From Cupriavidus sp. U2 (lineage in GTDB: Bacteria > Pseudomonadota > Gammaproteobacteria > Burkholderiales > Burkholderiaceae): DNA of 64,000 nucleotides. The translations under genes and the position numbers were made by a program. Below, in pieces: positions 42,675 through 55,305 of this stretch. The stretch spans positions 846 through 64,845 of the forward strand of contig NZ_RCOG02000012.1 of the NCBI RefSeq assembly GCF_009663685.2. Reading direction: 5' to 3'. The notes beneath the pieces are model-generated. The model searched no databases and was not told the origin of the DNA. It saw nothing but the letters and a program-made list of their open reading frames with translations. Numbering within the stretch: position 1 is the first letter of the stretch; each line of letters begins with the position of its first letter.

Positions 42675-43475
42675 CTATCCCTTCAGCGCCTGCTCCACCG
42701 CCCGGGCCGTCAGCACCGGAATCAGGTGCGCGCGGTACTCGGGCGACGCATGCAGGTCGCCGTTGAGGCCGGACGGATCGACCTTCACCGCGCGTGCCGC
42801 GGCCACGGTGAAGATGGCCGTCAGCGCCTGCTCCAGCGCCGGGGCGCGGAACACGCTGTCGGCCGCGCCGGTCACGGCCACGCGTACGGACTGGCCGGTG
42901 CGCGACACCATCACGCCCACCAGCGCAAAGCGCGACGCCGGGTTGCGGAACTTGATGTAGGCAGCGCGATCGGGCACGGGGAACCGTACGGCCGTGATCA
43001 GCTCGTCAGGCGCCAGCGCGGTCTCGTAGAGGCCCTTGAAGAAGTCGTCGGCGGCAATGCTGCGGCGGTCGGTGACGACGGTGGCGTTCAGGCCGAGCAC
43101 TGCCGCCGGATAGTCCGCGGCGGGATCGTCGTTTGCCAGCGATCCGCCGATCGTGCCCATCGCGCGCACCTGGCGGTCGCCGATGCCGAACGCCAGCGCG
43201 GCCAGCGCCGGAATGCGGCGCATGACGTCGGCGTTGGCGGCCACGTCGGCGTGGCGCGCGGCCGCGCCGATCACCAGTTCGTTGCCCTGCACCGTGATGT
43301 CTGCGATGCCTGGAATACGTGTAACGTCGACCAGTGTCGACGGGGCCGCCAGGCGCAGCTTCATGGCCGCCAGCAGGCTTTGCCCGCCGGCCAGGAACTT
43401 GGCCTCGCCATCGGCCTTGAGCTTGGCCACGGCGGTGCCGGCGTCCGTGGCGCGTTCATACTGGAATGCGTACAT
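42675..43475 (-). CDS. coxM: Molybdenum hydroxylase medium (FAD) subunit, CoxM-type
   Basis: A 266-residue flavoprotein subunit. The FAD-binding motifs AKFLAGGQSLLAAMKLRLAA (residues 28-47) and TIGGSLANDDPAADYPAAVL (about 110-130) are those of the xanthine dehydrogenase/CODH medium subunit. It transfers electrons from the 2Fe-2S clusters of the small subunit to a quinone or other acceptor. ATG 43475 lies 14 bases after the large-subunit stop behind GGAGGAGACG. The order small-large-medium differs from the M-S-L order of the classic form I coxMSL operon, fitting the form II group. Confidence 0.93.
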   Translation of the reverse strand: MYAFQYERATDAGTAVAKLKADGEAKFLAGGQSLLAAMKLRLAAPSTLVDVTRIPGIADITVQGNELVIGAAARHADVAANADVMRRIPALAALAFGIGDRQVRAMGTIGGSLANDDPAADYPAAVLGLNATVVTDRRSIAADDFFKGLYETALAPDELITAVRFPVPDRAAYIKFRNPASRFALVGVMVSRTGQSVRVAVTGAADSVFRAPALEQALTAIFTVAAARAVKVDPSGLNGDLHASPEYRAHLIPVLTARAVEQALKG

Positions 43476-43489
43476 GGTCGTCTCCTCCG

Positions 43490-45874
<2,385 letters not shown>

Positions 45875-45886
45875 GACGGGCCTCCC

Positions 45887-46381
<495 letters not shown>

Positions 46382-46638
46382 GCTTGTCTCCATGTGGGGT
46401 GGTGCGCGCATGGCCAGCTCCGCCGATCCCCGAATGAAAGACTGCGCGGGACGGGCCACGACGCGGTACTGCCGCTTGGTTGAGACGGCTATTTCGTGAT
46501 ATTGGTGCTGCCGGGTTCGCCCGGTCTTGCGGCGGAATGAACGATCCGCCGCCACAGGCTCTAAAAGTAAATCACAAAACCTTCGGTGCTGCCATGCGGG
46601 TTCCCCTGCCCTGAGCGGCCTGTCCAACGTCCCCACGC

Positions 46639-47217
46639 ATGGAAGCCTTCATCGACTGGCTGTTCGAGACCGTAGCCCTGCCCAAGGTCGGGCTGCCGGC
46701 CATTTTCGTGGTCAGCCTGGTGTCGGCCACGCTGCTGCCGCTGGGGTCGGAGCCCGCCGTCTTCGGCTACGTGAAGCTCGATCCGGACATGTTCTGGCCG
46801 GCGATTCTGGTGGCAACGGCCGGCAACACACTGGGCGGCGCCATCGACTGGTGGCTCGGGTACGCCGCCAAGCTGGCGGTGGTGCGCTACCGCCAGCGGC
46901 GCCAGCACCACGAGCATGAGCGCGAACATGCCGAGCACCGCAAACACCCTCGCAAGCGGCACAAGCCCCGGCTGGACGCCAGATATTTCCGATGGATGCG
47001 CCGTTACGGGCCGCCGACGATGCTGTTATCGTGGCTGCCTGGTATTGGTGATCCACTGTGCACTTTGGCCGGCTGGCTGCGGTTGCCGTTCTGGCGCAGC
47101 CTGTTCTATATGGCGATCGGCAAGTTCCTGCGCTACCTGGCCATGACGGCAAGCCTGCTCTGGATTCCCAACTCTTTCTGGCATGGCGTGGGCGCGGCGA
47201 TCCGGCAGTGGTTCTAG
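46639..47217 (+). CDS. YqaA/DedA family membrane protein with His-rich loop
   Basis: A 192-residue inner-membrane protein of the YqaA branch of the SNARE-associated (DedA-like) family: [40 protein letters not shown], and [20 protein letters not shown]. Family members are membrane proteins linked to lipid carrier flipping and envelope stability. Unusually, residues 85-110, in a cytosolic or periplasmic loop, are dense in His and charged residues ([19 protein letters not shown]), with seven His. That loop may bind a metal ion. It starts 257 bases from the divergent coxS gene and no operon partner is visible. Confidence 0.85.
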   Translation: MEAFIDWLFETVALPKVGLPAIFVVSLVSATLLPLGSEPAVFGYVKLDPDMFWPAILVATAGNTLGGAIDWWLGYAAKLAVVRYRQRRQHHEHEREHAEHRKHPRKRHKPRLDARYFRWMRRYGPPTMLLSWLPGIGDPLCTLAGWLRLPFWRSLFYMAIGKFLRYLAMTASLLWIPNSFWHGVGAAIRQWF

Positions 47218-47416
47218 GCGCGGCCGGGCAGGCGCCGGAAATGCCGGAAATGCGCGAAATTGCATGCAATCGATGCCGATCCCGGACACTTTCAGGGGTT
47301 ATTCCCCCAAAACGGGCTTGCTGCGGTGCGGCGAAACTGGGCGTTGCAGTACAATCGCCCTTTAATGACGAAAATCGCGCACCGTCCCCGTGCGCAGCTT
47401 CGAAGCGGTCCCGCCC

Positions 47417-50400
47417 ATGAACGCCCCACTCGTGCTCGATGCCAAGCTCGCCACGCAGGACGCCCCGCCGCGCCTGCGTGAGATCCCCTATAACTACACG
47501 TCGTTTTCGGATCGCGAGATTGTCATCCGTCTGCTGGGCGAAGAAGCCTGGCGCATCCTCGACGAACTGCGCGGCGAACGCCGTACCGGCCGGTCGGCCC
47601 GCATGCTCTACGAGGTGCTGGGCGATATCTGGGTGGTCCGCCGCAATCCCTACCTGCAGGACGACCTGCTGGAAAATCCCAAGCGCCGCCAGATGCTGGT
47701 CAGCGCGCTGCACCACCGCCTGAACGAAATCGAGAAGCGCCGCGCCGCCGACCGTGCCGAGCACGCCGAGCCCGCCGCGGAAGACCGTTCGCACCGCGTG
47801 GAGCAGCTGGTCGCGTTCGCCAAGCAGGCGATCGAGTCGTTCCAGCAGGAATTCGCCGACGCCTACGCGCTGCGCAAGCGCACCCAGCGCGTGCTGGGCA
47901 AGGTGACCCAGAAGGACAACATCAAGTTCGATGGCCTGTCGCGCGTGTCGCACGTGACCGACGCCACCGACTGGCGCGTGGAATACCCGTTCGTGGTGCT
48001 GACCCCGGACACCGAGGAAGAAATCGCCGGCCTGGTGAAGGGCTGCTTCGAGCTGGGCCTGACCATCATTCCGCGCGGGGGCGGCACCGGCTACACCGGC
48101 GGCGCCGTGCCGCTGACGCCGTTCTCGGCCGTCATCAACACCGAAAAGCTGGAACAGCTGGACGCGGTGGAGATGTCCGACCTGCCCAACGTGCCGCACA
48201 AGGTGGCGACGATCTTCTCGGGCGCCGGCGTGGTGACGCGCCGCGTGGCCGATGCCGCCGACCGCGCTGGACTGGTGTTCGCGGTGGACCCGACGTCGAT
48301 CGATGCATCGTGCATCGGCGGCAACGTGGCGATGAACGCGGGCGGCAAGAAGGCCGTGCTGTGGGGCACGGCGCTGGACAACCTGGCGTGGTGGCGCATG
48401 GTCGATCCCGAGGGCAACTGGCTCGAGATCACCCGCATGGACCACAACCTGGGCAAGATCCACGACGTGCCGGTGGCCACGTTCGAGCTGAAGTGGTCGG
48501 ACGGCAACCGCCGCCCCGGCGAGAAGGTGCTGCGCACCGAGACGCTGGCCATCGAAGGCCGCAAGTTCCGCAAGGAAGGCCTGGGCAAGGACGTCACCGA
48601 CAAGTTCCTGGCCGGCCTGCCCGGCGTGCAGAAGGAAGGCTGCGACGGCATCATCACCAGCGCGCGCTGGATTTTGCACCGCATGCCGAAGCACATCCGC
48701 ACGGTCTGCCTGGAGTTCTTCGGCCAGCCGCGCGACGCCATTCCCAGCATCGTCGAGATCAAGGATTTCCTCGATGCCGAATCCCGACGCGAGGGCGGTG
48801 CCATCCTGGCGGGCCTGGAGCATCTGGACGAACGCTATCTGCGCGCGGTCGGCTACGCCACCAAGAGCAAGCGCAATGCCTTCCCGAAGATGGTGCTGAT
48901 CGGCGATATCGTCGGTGACGACGAAGACGCCGTGGCGCGCGCCACCTCGGAAGTGATCCGCATGGCCAACGGCAAGAGCGGCGAAGGCTTTATCGCCGTG
49001 AGCCCCGAGGCCCGCAAGAAGTTCTGGCTCGACCGCTCGCGCACCGCCGCCATCGCGCGCCACACCAACGCCTTCAAGATCAACGAGGACGTGGTGATTC
49101 CGTTGCCCCGCATGGGCGAGTACACGGACGGCATCGAGCGCATCAACATCGAACTGTCGACCAAGAACAAGCTCAAGCTGCTGGACGAGCTGGAAGCATT
49201 CTTCGCGCGCGGCAACCTGCCGCTGGGCCGCAGCGACGACGCCAACGAGATTCCGAGCGCCGAACTGCTGGAAGATCGCGTGCAGCATGCGCTGACGCTG
49301 CTGCGCGAGATCCGCGCGCGCTGGCGCTATCTGCAGGATCACCTCGATACGCCGCTGCAGACCGCCCGCGCGTCGCTGATCGGCCACGGCCTGGGCCTCC
49401 TGGGCCCGGCCTTCGAGCAGCGCCTGCAGACGCAGCCGGACGCCACGGTGTTCCACCTGATGCAGGACCGCACGATCCGCGTGAGCTGGAAGCACGAGAT
49501 CCGCGCCGAACTGCGCAAGATCTTCAACGGCGGCGAATTCAAGCCGATCCTGGACGAGGCGCAGAAGATCCACAAGCAGGTGCTGCGCGGCCGCGTGTTC
49601 GTGGCGCTGCACATGCACGCCGGCGACGGCAACGTGCACACCAACATCCCCGTCAACTCGGACGACTACGACATGCTGCAGGACGCGCACCGCGCGGTGG
49701 CCCGCATCATGGACCTGGCGCGTTCGCTGGACGGCGTGATCTCGGGCGAGCACGGCATCGGCATCACCAAGCTCGAATTCCTGACCGAGGAAGAGATCGG
49801 GGAATTCCGCGCATACAAGCAGCGCGTGGACCCGCAGGGCCGCTTCAACAAGGGCAAGCTGCTGCCGGGCGCCGACCTGCGCAATGCGTACACGCCGTCG
49901 TTCGGCCTGATGGGACATGAGTCCATCATCATGCAGCAGAGCGACATCGGCGCCATTGCCGACAGCGTCAAGGACTGCCTGCGCTGTGGCAAGTGCAAGC
50001 CGGTGTGCGCCACGCACGTGCCGCGCGCCAACCTGCTGTACAGCCCGCGCAACAAGATCCTGGCCACGTCGCTGCTGGTGGAGGCGTTCCTGTACGAGGA
50101 ACAGACGCGCCGCGGCGTGTCGATCAAGCACTGGGACGAGTTCTCGGACGTGGCCGACCACTGCACCGTCTGCCACAAGTGCGTGACGCCTTGCCCGGTC
50201 AAGATCGACTTCGGCGACGTGTCGATGAACATGCGCAACCTGCTGCGCAAGATGGGCCAGAAGAAGTTCAACCCGGGCACCGCCGCGTCGATGTTCTTCC
50301 TGAACGCGACCAATCCGCAGACCATCAACATGACCCGCGCGGCCATGATCGGCTGGGGCTACAAGGCGCAGCGCCTGGGCAACGAGGTGCTCAAGAAGTT

Positions 50401-51391
50401 CGCGAAGAAGCAGACCCAGCATCCGCCCGCCACGGTTGGCAAGCCGCCGGTGCAGGAGCAGGTGATCCACTTCATCAACAAGAAGATGCCGGGCAACCTG
50501 CCCAAGAAGACGGCGCGCGCGCTGCTCGATATCGAAGACAACGAGATCGTGCCGATCATCCGCAACCCGAAGACGACCACGGCCGAGACCGAGGCCGTGT
50601 TCTACTTCCCGGGCTGCGGGTCGGAGCGCCTGTTCTCGCAGGTGGGGCTGGCCACGCAGGCCATGCTGTGGCACGTGGGCGTGCAGACCGTGCTGCCGCC
50701 GGGCTACCTGTGCTGCGGCTATCCGCAGCGTGGCGCCGGCCAGTATGACCGCGCCGAAAAGATGGTCAGCGACAACCGCGTGCTGTTCCACCGCGTGGCC
50801 AATACGCTGAACTACCTCGACATCAAGACCGTGGTGGTCAGCTGCGGCACGTGCTACGACCAGCTGGCCGGGTATGAGTTCGACAAGATCTTCCCGGGCT
50901 GCCGCATCATCGACATCCACGAGTATCTGCTGGAGAAGGGGGTCAAGCTGGAAGGCGTGACCGGTACGCGCTACATGTACCACGACCCCTGCCACACCCC
51001 GATCAAGACGATGGACCCGACCAGGCTGGTGAACGACCTCATGGGCGGCAACCAGGGCGGCGGCAAGATCGAGAAGAACGAGCGTTGCTGCGGGGAATCG
51101 GGCACGCTGGCCGTGACGCGTCCGGATGTGTCGACGCAGATCCGGTTCCGCAAGGAAGAGGAGATGCGCAAGGGTGCGGACAAGCTGCGCACCGACGACT
51201 TCAACGGCGATGTCAAGATCCTGACCAGCTGCCCGTCGTGTCTGCAAGGCCTGTCGCGGTACAACGAGGATGCGTCGGTCACGGCCGATTACATCGTCGT
51301 GGAAATGGCCAAGCACCTGCTGGGCGACAACTGGTTGCCCGAGTATGTCGCCAGGGCGAACGCGGGTGGTATCGAGCGGGTGCTGGTTTAA
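47417..51391 (+). CDS. Giant FAD/4Fe-4S oxidoreductase (DUF3683, D-lactate dehydrogenase-like)
   Basis: A 1324-residue multidomain flavoprotein. Residues 1-190 are the DUF3683 region. Next is an FAD-binding type 4 domain ([40 protein letters not shown]) with its FAD-oxidase C-terminal domain ([33 protein letters not shown]). Then come two 4Fe-4S motifs ([16 protein letters not shown] and [15 protein letters not shown]), and at the end CCG domains ([53 protein letters not shown]). Related fusions serve as respiratory D-lactate or 2-hydroxyacid dehydrogenases. Most organisms use separate glcD/glcF-type genes. ATG 47417 begins [26 protein letters not shown] at 47350-47355 could be its -10 box. 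Confidence 0.9.
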   Translation: MNAPLVLDAKLATQDAPPRLREIPYNYTSFSDREIVIRLLGEEAWRILDELRGERRTGRSARMLYEVLGDIWVVRRNPYLQDDLLENPKRRQMLVSALHHRLNEIEKRRAADRAEHAEPAAEDRSHRVEQLVAFAKQAIESFQQEFADAYALRKRTQRVLGKVTQKDNIKFDGLSRVSHVTDATDWRVEYPFVVLTPDTEEEIAGLVKGCFELGLTIIPRGGGTGYTGGAVPLTPFSAVINTEKLEQLDAVEMSDLPNVPHKVATIFSGAGVVTRRVADAADRAGLVFAVDPTSIDASCIGGNVAMNAGGKKAVLWGTALDNLAWWRMVDPEGNWLEITRMDHNLGKIHDVPVATFELKWSDGNRRPGEKVLRTETLAIEGRKFRKEGLGKDVTDKFLAGLPGVQKEGCDGIITSARWILHRMPKHIRTVCLEFFGQPRDAIPSIVEIKDFLDAESRREGGAILAGLEHLDERYLRAVGYATKSKRNAFPKMVLIGDIVGDDEDAVARATSEVIRMANGKSGEGFIAVSPEARKKFWLDRSRTAAIARHTNAFKINEDVVIPLPRMGEYTDGIERINIELSTKNKLKLLDELEAFFARGNLPLGRSDDANEIPSAELLEDRVQHALTLLREIRARWRYLQDHLDTPLQTARASLIGHGLGLLGPAFEQRLQTQPDATVFHLMQDRTIRVSWKHEIRAELRKIFNGGEFKPILDEAQKIHKQVLRGRVFVALHMHAGDGNVHTNIPVNSDDYDMLQDAHRAVARIMDLARSLDGVISGEHGIGITKLEFLTEEEIGEFRAYKQRVDPQGRFNKGKLLPGADLRNAYTPSFGLMGHESIIMQQSDIGAIADSVKDCLRCGKCKPVCATHVPRANLLYSPRNKILATSLLVEAFLYEEQTRRGVSIKHWDEFSDVADHCTVCHKCVTPCPVKIDFGDVSMNMRNLLRKMGQKKFNPGTAASMFFLNATNPQTINMTRAAMIGWGYKAQRLGNEVLKKFAKKQTQHPPATVGKPPVQEQVIHFINKKMPGNLPKKTARALLDIEDNEIVPIIRNPKTTTAETEAVFYFPGCGSERLFSQVGLATQAMLWHVGVQTVLPPGYLCCGYPQRGAGQYDRAEKMVSDNRVLFHRVANTLNYLDIKTVVVSCGTCYDQLAGYEFDKIFPGCRIIDIHEYLLEKGVKLEGVTGTRYMYHDPCHTPIKTMDPTRLVNDLMGGNQGGGKIEKNERCCGESGTLAVTRPDVSTQIRFRKEEEMRKGADKLRTDDFNGDVKILTSCPSCLQGLSRYNEDASVTADYIVVEMAKHLLGDNWLPEYVARANAGGIERVLV

Positions 51392-51411
51392 ACCACGAGC
51401 CGTGGATATGC

Positions 51412-51441
51412 GCTCCCCTCTCCCATGAGCGAGAGGGGAGC
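51412..51441. repeat. Dispersed CTCTCCC hairpin repeat, copy 5 (single)
   Basis: GCTCCCCTCTC (51412-51422) and GAGAGGGGAGC (51431-51441) form a perfect 11-bp stem with an eight-base loop, 20 bases after the giant oxidoreductase gene and 29 bases before the HIT gene. It is the shortest copy of the family and probably acts as the 3' end of the long upstream transcript. Confidence 0.82.
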
Positions 51442-51470
51442 AAGCCATCGCCAAATTCAAACGTGACCCA

Positions 51471-51905
51471 ATGACCCGATTCCCCAACTGTCCCCTCTGC
51501 GAAGCCGATGGCGGCGAGCTGGTCTGGATGGGCGACCGCGCGCGCGTGATCCTGGTCGAGCATGACCGCTTTCCCGGCTTCTGCCGCGTGGTCTGGAACG
51601 ACCATGTGGCCGAGCTGACCGACCTGGACGATGCCGACCAGGCGTGGCTGATGCGGCTGGTGGCACGCGTCGAGCGCGTGGTGCGCGAAGTCATGACGCC
51701 GGACAAGGTCAACCTGGCCGCGTTCGGCAACATGGTGCCGCACCTGCACTGGCACATCATTCCGCGCTACCGCTGGGACACCCATTTCCCCGAGTCTGTG
51801 TGGGCCACGCCCCAGCGGGCCGCCGATGCCGCGCGCATTGCCGAACTGGGCAGCCGGCTCCCGGCGCTGCGCACGGCACTTTCGATGCTGTCCGATCCGG
51901 ACTGA
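51471..51905 (+). CDS. HIT family hydrolase
   Basis: A 144-residue histidine-triad protein. The catalytic motif VPHLHWHIIPRY gives the HxHxH pattern, although it is usually followed by a fourth hydrophobic residue as here (I). The N-terminal CPLC (PNCPLCEADGGE) resembles the zinc-contact Cys pair of some HIT proteins. HIT enzymes hydrolyse nucleotide phosphoramidates or dinucleoside polyphosphates. It stands alone between the hairpin and an SbmA-like gene. No further specificity can be read from sequence. Confidence 0.88.
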   Translation: MTRFPNCPLCEADGGELVWMGDRARVILVEHDRFPGFCRVVWNDHVAELTDLDDADQAWLMRLVARVERVVREVMTPDKVNLAAFGNMVPHLHWHIIPRYRWDTHFPESVWATPQRAADAARIAELGSRLPALRTALSMLSDPD

Positions 51906-52115
51906 AGCCGGTGCAGCCTGCGTTGGGCAACCGACAACCAGCCCGCTGCCGGCGACTTGCGGCCGCTATTGACCGGTTCCGCTGCAATGCTTCCCATCCC
52001 CTTGTAAAGTGCCGTAGCAGTCTGGTACGGAACCCGCCCGCCGGGCGGTGCGTCTGACTCCGGTCGAACAACAACATGCCCGCCGGCCTTGCGCGGCGGG
52101 CCAACCGCTGGCGCC

Positions 52116-54026
52116 ATGTCATCCACACCGTCGTCCGTTATCGTGCCCGGTCCTGCCGTACCCGCCGAGGCCCTCAAGAACCAGAGCCGGCTGCGCCTGG
52201 CCGCCACCTGGGCGCTGATCAAGCCGTACTGGAGCTCGGAAGACCGCAAGGCCGGCCTGGGGCTGCTGACGCTGGTCGTGGCGCTGAACCTGGGCATCGT
52301 CTATATCAACGTGCTGCTCAACGAGTGGAACCGCGTGTTCTACAACGCCATCGAGCAGCGCGACTTCGTCTCGTTCAAGGCATTGCTGCTGCGTTTTTCG
52401 TGGATCGCGGCCTGCTTCATCGTGCTGGCGATCTCGCGCCAGTACTACCAGATGATGCTGCAGATGCGCTGGCGCACGTGGATGACGGGCACCTTCATGC
52501 AGCGTTGGCTCGGGCACCAGGCCTACTACCGCATCGAGCAGACCCATGCCACAGACAACCCCGACCAGCGGCTGGCCGATGACCTGCGCCAGTTCACCGA
52601 CGGCGCGCTGACGCTGTCGATGGGGCTGCTCAATTCGGCGGTGACGCTGGTGTCGTTCATCGGCATCCTCTGGGTGGTGTCGGGCCCGATCACGCTGGCG
52701 CTGGGCGGCACGGACCTGACGATCCCCGGCTACATGGTCTGGTTTGCCATCGGCTACGCGGTGGTGGGCTCGCTGATTGCCCACTTCGTGGGGCGACCGC
52801 TGATCGGCTTGTCGTTCCAGCAGGAACAGTACGAGGCAAACTTCCGTTTCATGCTGGTGCGTTTGCGCGAAAACAGCGAGCCCGTGGCGCTGTATCGCGG
52901 CGAGCCGACCGAGCAGGCGGGCCTGCGCGCCCGTTTCGAGCGGATCCGGGCAAACTGGAACCAGCTCATGCGCTACACCCGGCGCCTGACGTTCGTGAAC
53001 TCGGGTTACGGCCAGTTTGCGATCATCTTCCCGCTGCTGGTGGCCGCGCCGCGCTATTTCTCGGGCAAGCTCACGCTGGGCGGCCTCATGCAGATCAACT
53101 CCGCGTTCGGCCAGGTACAGGGCGCGCTGTCCTGGTTCGTCGACAGCTATTCGACGCTGGTGGGCTGGAAGGCCGCCGCCAACCGTCTGATCGATTTCCA
53201 GGACGCCATGCGGGTGGCCGAGCGCCAGGAACTGACGCACGAAGGCCCGGGCGATATCGAGGTGGTGCAGTCCTCCAGCCCGGCCGAGGGCGATATCTCG
53301 ATCAGCGGCCTGGCCCTGGCGCTGCCGGTGCGCGGCGGGTTCGGCGTGGACGACGAAGGTGTCGATCCCGACAGCCACCCGGGGCAGCGCCCGCTGGTGG
53401 CGCCGTTCTCGCTGTCGATCGCGCCGGGCGAACGCTGGCTGGTGCACGGGCCGTCGGGCTGCGGCAAGAGCGTGCTGTTCCGCGCGCTGGCCGGCATCTG
53501 GCCCTATGGCAGCGGCCGTATCACGGTGCCGCACCGGCGCATGCTGTTCCTGCCACAGCGCAGCTACCTGCCGATCGGCACGCTGGCCGACGCGCTGTCG
53601 TACCCCGACGCCGGCAACAGCCATTCGCGCGAGACGCTGGTGGCCGTGCTGCGCAAGGCGCGGCTGGGCATGCTGACGAAGCATCTGGACGTATTCGACA
53701 ACTGGTCGCTGCGCCTGTCGCCCGGCGAGCAGCAGCGCCTGGCCTTTGCCCGGGCCCTGCTGCAGAAGCCGGATTACCTGTTCCTGGACGAGGCCACCAG
53801 CGCGCTGGACGAGGAAACCGAAAGCGCGATGTACCAGCTGATGGTGGACGAACTGCCCGGGGCAGCCATCGTCAGCATCGCGCACCGCAGCACCGTGGCG
53901 GCCTTCCATGGCCGGCGCCTGCGCTACGTGCCGGTGAACCGGGGCAACGACGAAAGCGGCGGCGGCCCGCGGGATGGGCAAGCCGAGGGGGGTGGAGTAA
54001 GCTATCGGGTCGTACAAGACGCATGA
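52116..54026 (+). CDS. SbmA/BacA-like ABC transporter (fused permease and ATPase, YddA type)
   Basis: A 636-residue protein with about six membrane spans in the first 350 residues and an ATPase domain in the last 220. The membrane part has the SbmA/BacA features LNEWNRVFYNAIEQRDFVSF and RWRTWMTGTFMQRWLGHQAY with NPDQRLADDLRQFTDG. The ATPase has Walker A GPSGCGKSVLFRAL, signature LSPGEQQRLAFARALL and Walker B YLFLDEATSALDEE. YddA-type proteins are related to peroxisomal ABCD transporters; their bacterial cargo is uncertain. About 50 residues of the NBD spacer (GFGVDDEGVDPDSHPGQ) are an unusual acidic insertion before Walker A. ATG 52116 was chosen over 52089. Confidence 0.9.
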   Translation: MSSTPSSVIVPGPAVPAEALKNQSRLRLAATWALIKPYWSSEDRKAGLGLLTLVVALNLGIVYINVLLNEWNRVFYNAIEQRDFVSFKALLLRFSWIAACFIVLAISRQYYQMMLQMRWRTWMTGTFMQRWLGHQAYYRIEQTHATDNPDQRLADDLRQFTDGALTLSMGLLNSAVTLVSFIGILWVVSGPITLALGGTDLTIPGYMVWFAIGYAVVGSLIAHFVGRPLIGLSFQQEQYEANFRFMLVRLRENSEPVALYRGEPTEQAGLRARFERIRANWNQLMRYTRRLTFVNSGYGQFAIIFPLLVAAPRYFSGKLTLGGLMQINSAFGQVQGALSWFVDSYSTLVGWKAAANRLIDFQDAMRVAERQELTHEGPGDIEVVQSSSPAEGDISISGLALALPVRGGFGVDDEGVDPDSHPGQRPLVAPFSLSIAPGERWLVHGPSGCGKSVLFRALAGIWPYGSGRITVPHRRMLFLPQRSYLPIGTLADALSYPDAGNSHSRETLVAVLRKARLGMLTKHLDVFDNWSLRLSPGEQQRLAFARALLQKPDYLFLDEATSALDEETESAMYQLMVDELPGAAIVSIAHRSTVAAFHGRRLRYVPVNRGNDESGGGPRDGQAEGGGVSYRVVQDA

Positions 54027-54084
54027 CGGCGCCGCTGTAACGGCCCTTTGGGGGCCGCCCAGGCGGGCGCCCCGACCATCGATC

Positions 54085-54501
54085 ATGGCAGGCCTCGACA
54101 AAGATACTCCTCACCCCACCGCGCTGACCGTCCATACGCAGTCGCGCGTGCTGGAAATCGGCTTCGACAATGGCCGCACCTGGCGGCTGCCATTCGAGTT
54201 GCTGCGCGTATACTCGCCGTCCGCCGAAGTCCAGGGCCACGGCCCGGGCCAGGAAACGCTGCAGACCGGCAAGCGCCATGTGGGCGTCGCGGCGGTGGAG
54301 CCGGTGGGCAACTATGCGATCCAGATCCGCTTCGACGATGGCCACGACACCGGCATCTACACGTGGGAACTGCTGTACCGCCTGGGCGACCAGCAGGACA
54401 CGCTGTGGGATGGCTATCTGAAGCGGCTGGAGGCGGCCGGGCTGGACCGCGATGCGCCGATGCCGGCGGCCGGCGGCCACGCATGCGGCCATCATCACTG
54501 A
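54085..54501 (+). CDS. DUF971 (gamma-butyrobetaine hydroxylase N-terminal-like) protein
   Basis: A 138-residue protein of the DUF971 family, with [20 protein letters not shown] near residue 23 and [20 protein letters not shown] near residue 80. The fold is the small zinc-binding N-terminal domain seen in gamma-butyrobetaine hydroxylases, but here it stands alone. The C-terminus ends HACGHHH, a potential metal-binding tag. DUF971 genes often precede ubiE in Betaproteobacteria, as here (22 bases to ubiE), so the two are probably co-transcribed. Links to iron-sulfur assembly have been suggested but the role is not known. Confidence 0.82.
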   Translation: MAGLDKDTPHPTALTVHTQSRVLEIGFDNGRTWRLPFELLRVYSPSAEVQGHGPGQETLQTGKRHVGVAAVEPVGNYAIQIRFDDGHDTGIYTWELLYRLGDQQDTLWDGYLKRLEAAGLDRDAPMPAAGGHACGHHH

Positions 54502-54523
54502 ATCTAGTACCTGGAGTCTGAGA

Positions 54524-55255
54524 ATGAGCGAAACCCACTTCGGGTTCGACAAGGTCGACGAATCGGAAAAGGCCGGCAAGGTTGCCGGCGTGTTCCACTC
54601 GGTGGCCAGCAAATACGACGTGATGAACGACCTGATGTCCGGTGGCATGCACCGCGTCTGGAAGATGTTCACGATCGCCCAGGCCAATGTGCGGCCGGGC
54701 CACAAGGTACTGGACATCGCCGGCGGCACGGGCGACCTGGCCAAGGCCTTCGCGAAGCAGGCCGGCCCGAAGGGCGAGGTCTGGCTGACCGATATCAACG
54801 AATCGATGCTGCGCGTCGGCCGCGACCGCCTGCTGGACAAAGGCATCGTCACGCCGGTGGCGCTGTGCGACGCCGAAAAGATCCCGTTCCCAGACAACTA
54901 TTTCGACCTGGTCACGGTCGCCTTCGGCCTGCGCAACATGACGCACAAGGACCGCGCCCTGGCCGAGATGCGCCGTGTGGTCAAGCCGGGCGGCAAGGTG
55001 ATGGTGCTGGAGTTTTCCAAGGTCTGGAAGCCGCTCGAGAAGTTCTACGACGTCTATTCTTTCAAGGTGCTCCCCTGGCTGGGCGAGCGCGTGGCTGGGG
55101 ATGCCCCGAGCTATCGCTATCTCGCGGAATCCATCAGAATGCATCCGGACCAGGGTTCACTTGTACGCTTGATGGAACAAGTTGGGCTGGAACAAGTCGA
55201 ATACTTCAACCTGACGGCCGGAGTCGTGGCGCTCCACGTCGGGAGAAAGTACTAA
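54524..55255 (+). CDS. ubiE: Ubiquinone/menaquinone C-methyltransferase UbiE
   Basis: A 243-residue SAM-dependent methyltransferase that adds the C-methyl group of the quinone ring. Motifs are [16 protein letters not shown] [37 protein letters not shown] (motif I, SAM binding), [16 protein letters not shown], and [20 protein letters not shown] (motif II/III). The C-terminus [17 protein letters not shown] and [13 protein letters not shown] match the family. ATG 54524 follows CTGGAGTCTGAGA. It heads the ubi block (ubiE, Tim44-like, ubiJ, ubiB). Confidence 0.97.
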   Translation: MSETHFGFDKVDESEKAGKVAGVFHSVASKYDVMNDLMSGGMHRVWKMFTIAQANVRPGHKVLDIAGGTGDLAKAFAKQAGPKGEVWLTDINESMLRVGRDRLLDKGIVTPVALCDAEKIPFPDNYFDLVTVAFGLRNMTHKDRALAEMRRVVKPGGKVMVLEFSKVWKPLEKFYDVYSFKVLPWLGERVAGDAPSYRYLAESIRMHPDQGSLVRLMEQVGLEQVEYFNLTAGVVALHVGRKY

Positions 55256-55305
55256 TTCGCCATGTTCGGCCGCTAATGGCCGAAAATGACAGGGGAAAAG
55301 TTCAA

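Noticed and set aside
46712..51760. 1682-codon open frame on minus, opposite the giant oxidoreductase
   Set aside because: The plus strand frame has complete FAD, 4Fe-4S and CCG motifs; the minus frame has none and is a codon-bias mirror (rich in His, Arg, Gln, Val) typical of high-GC genomes.
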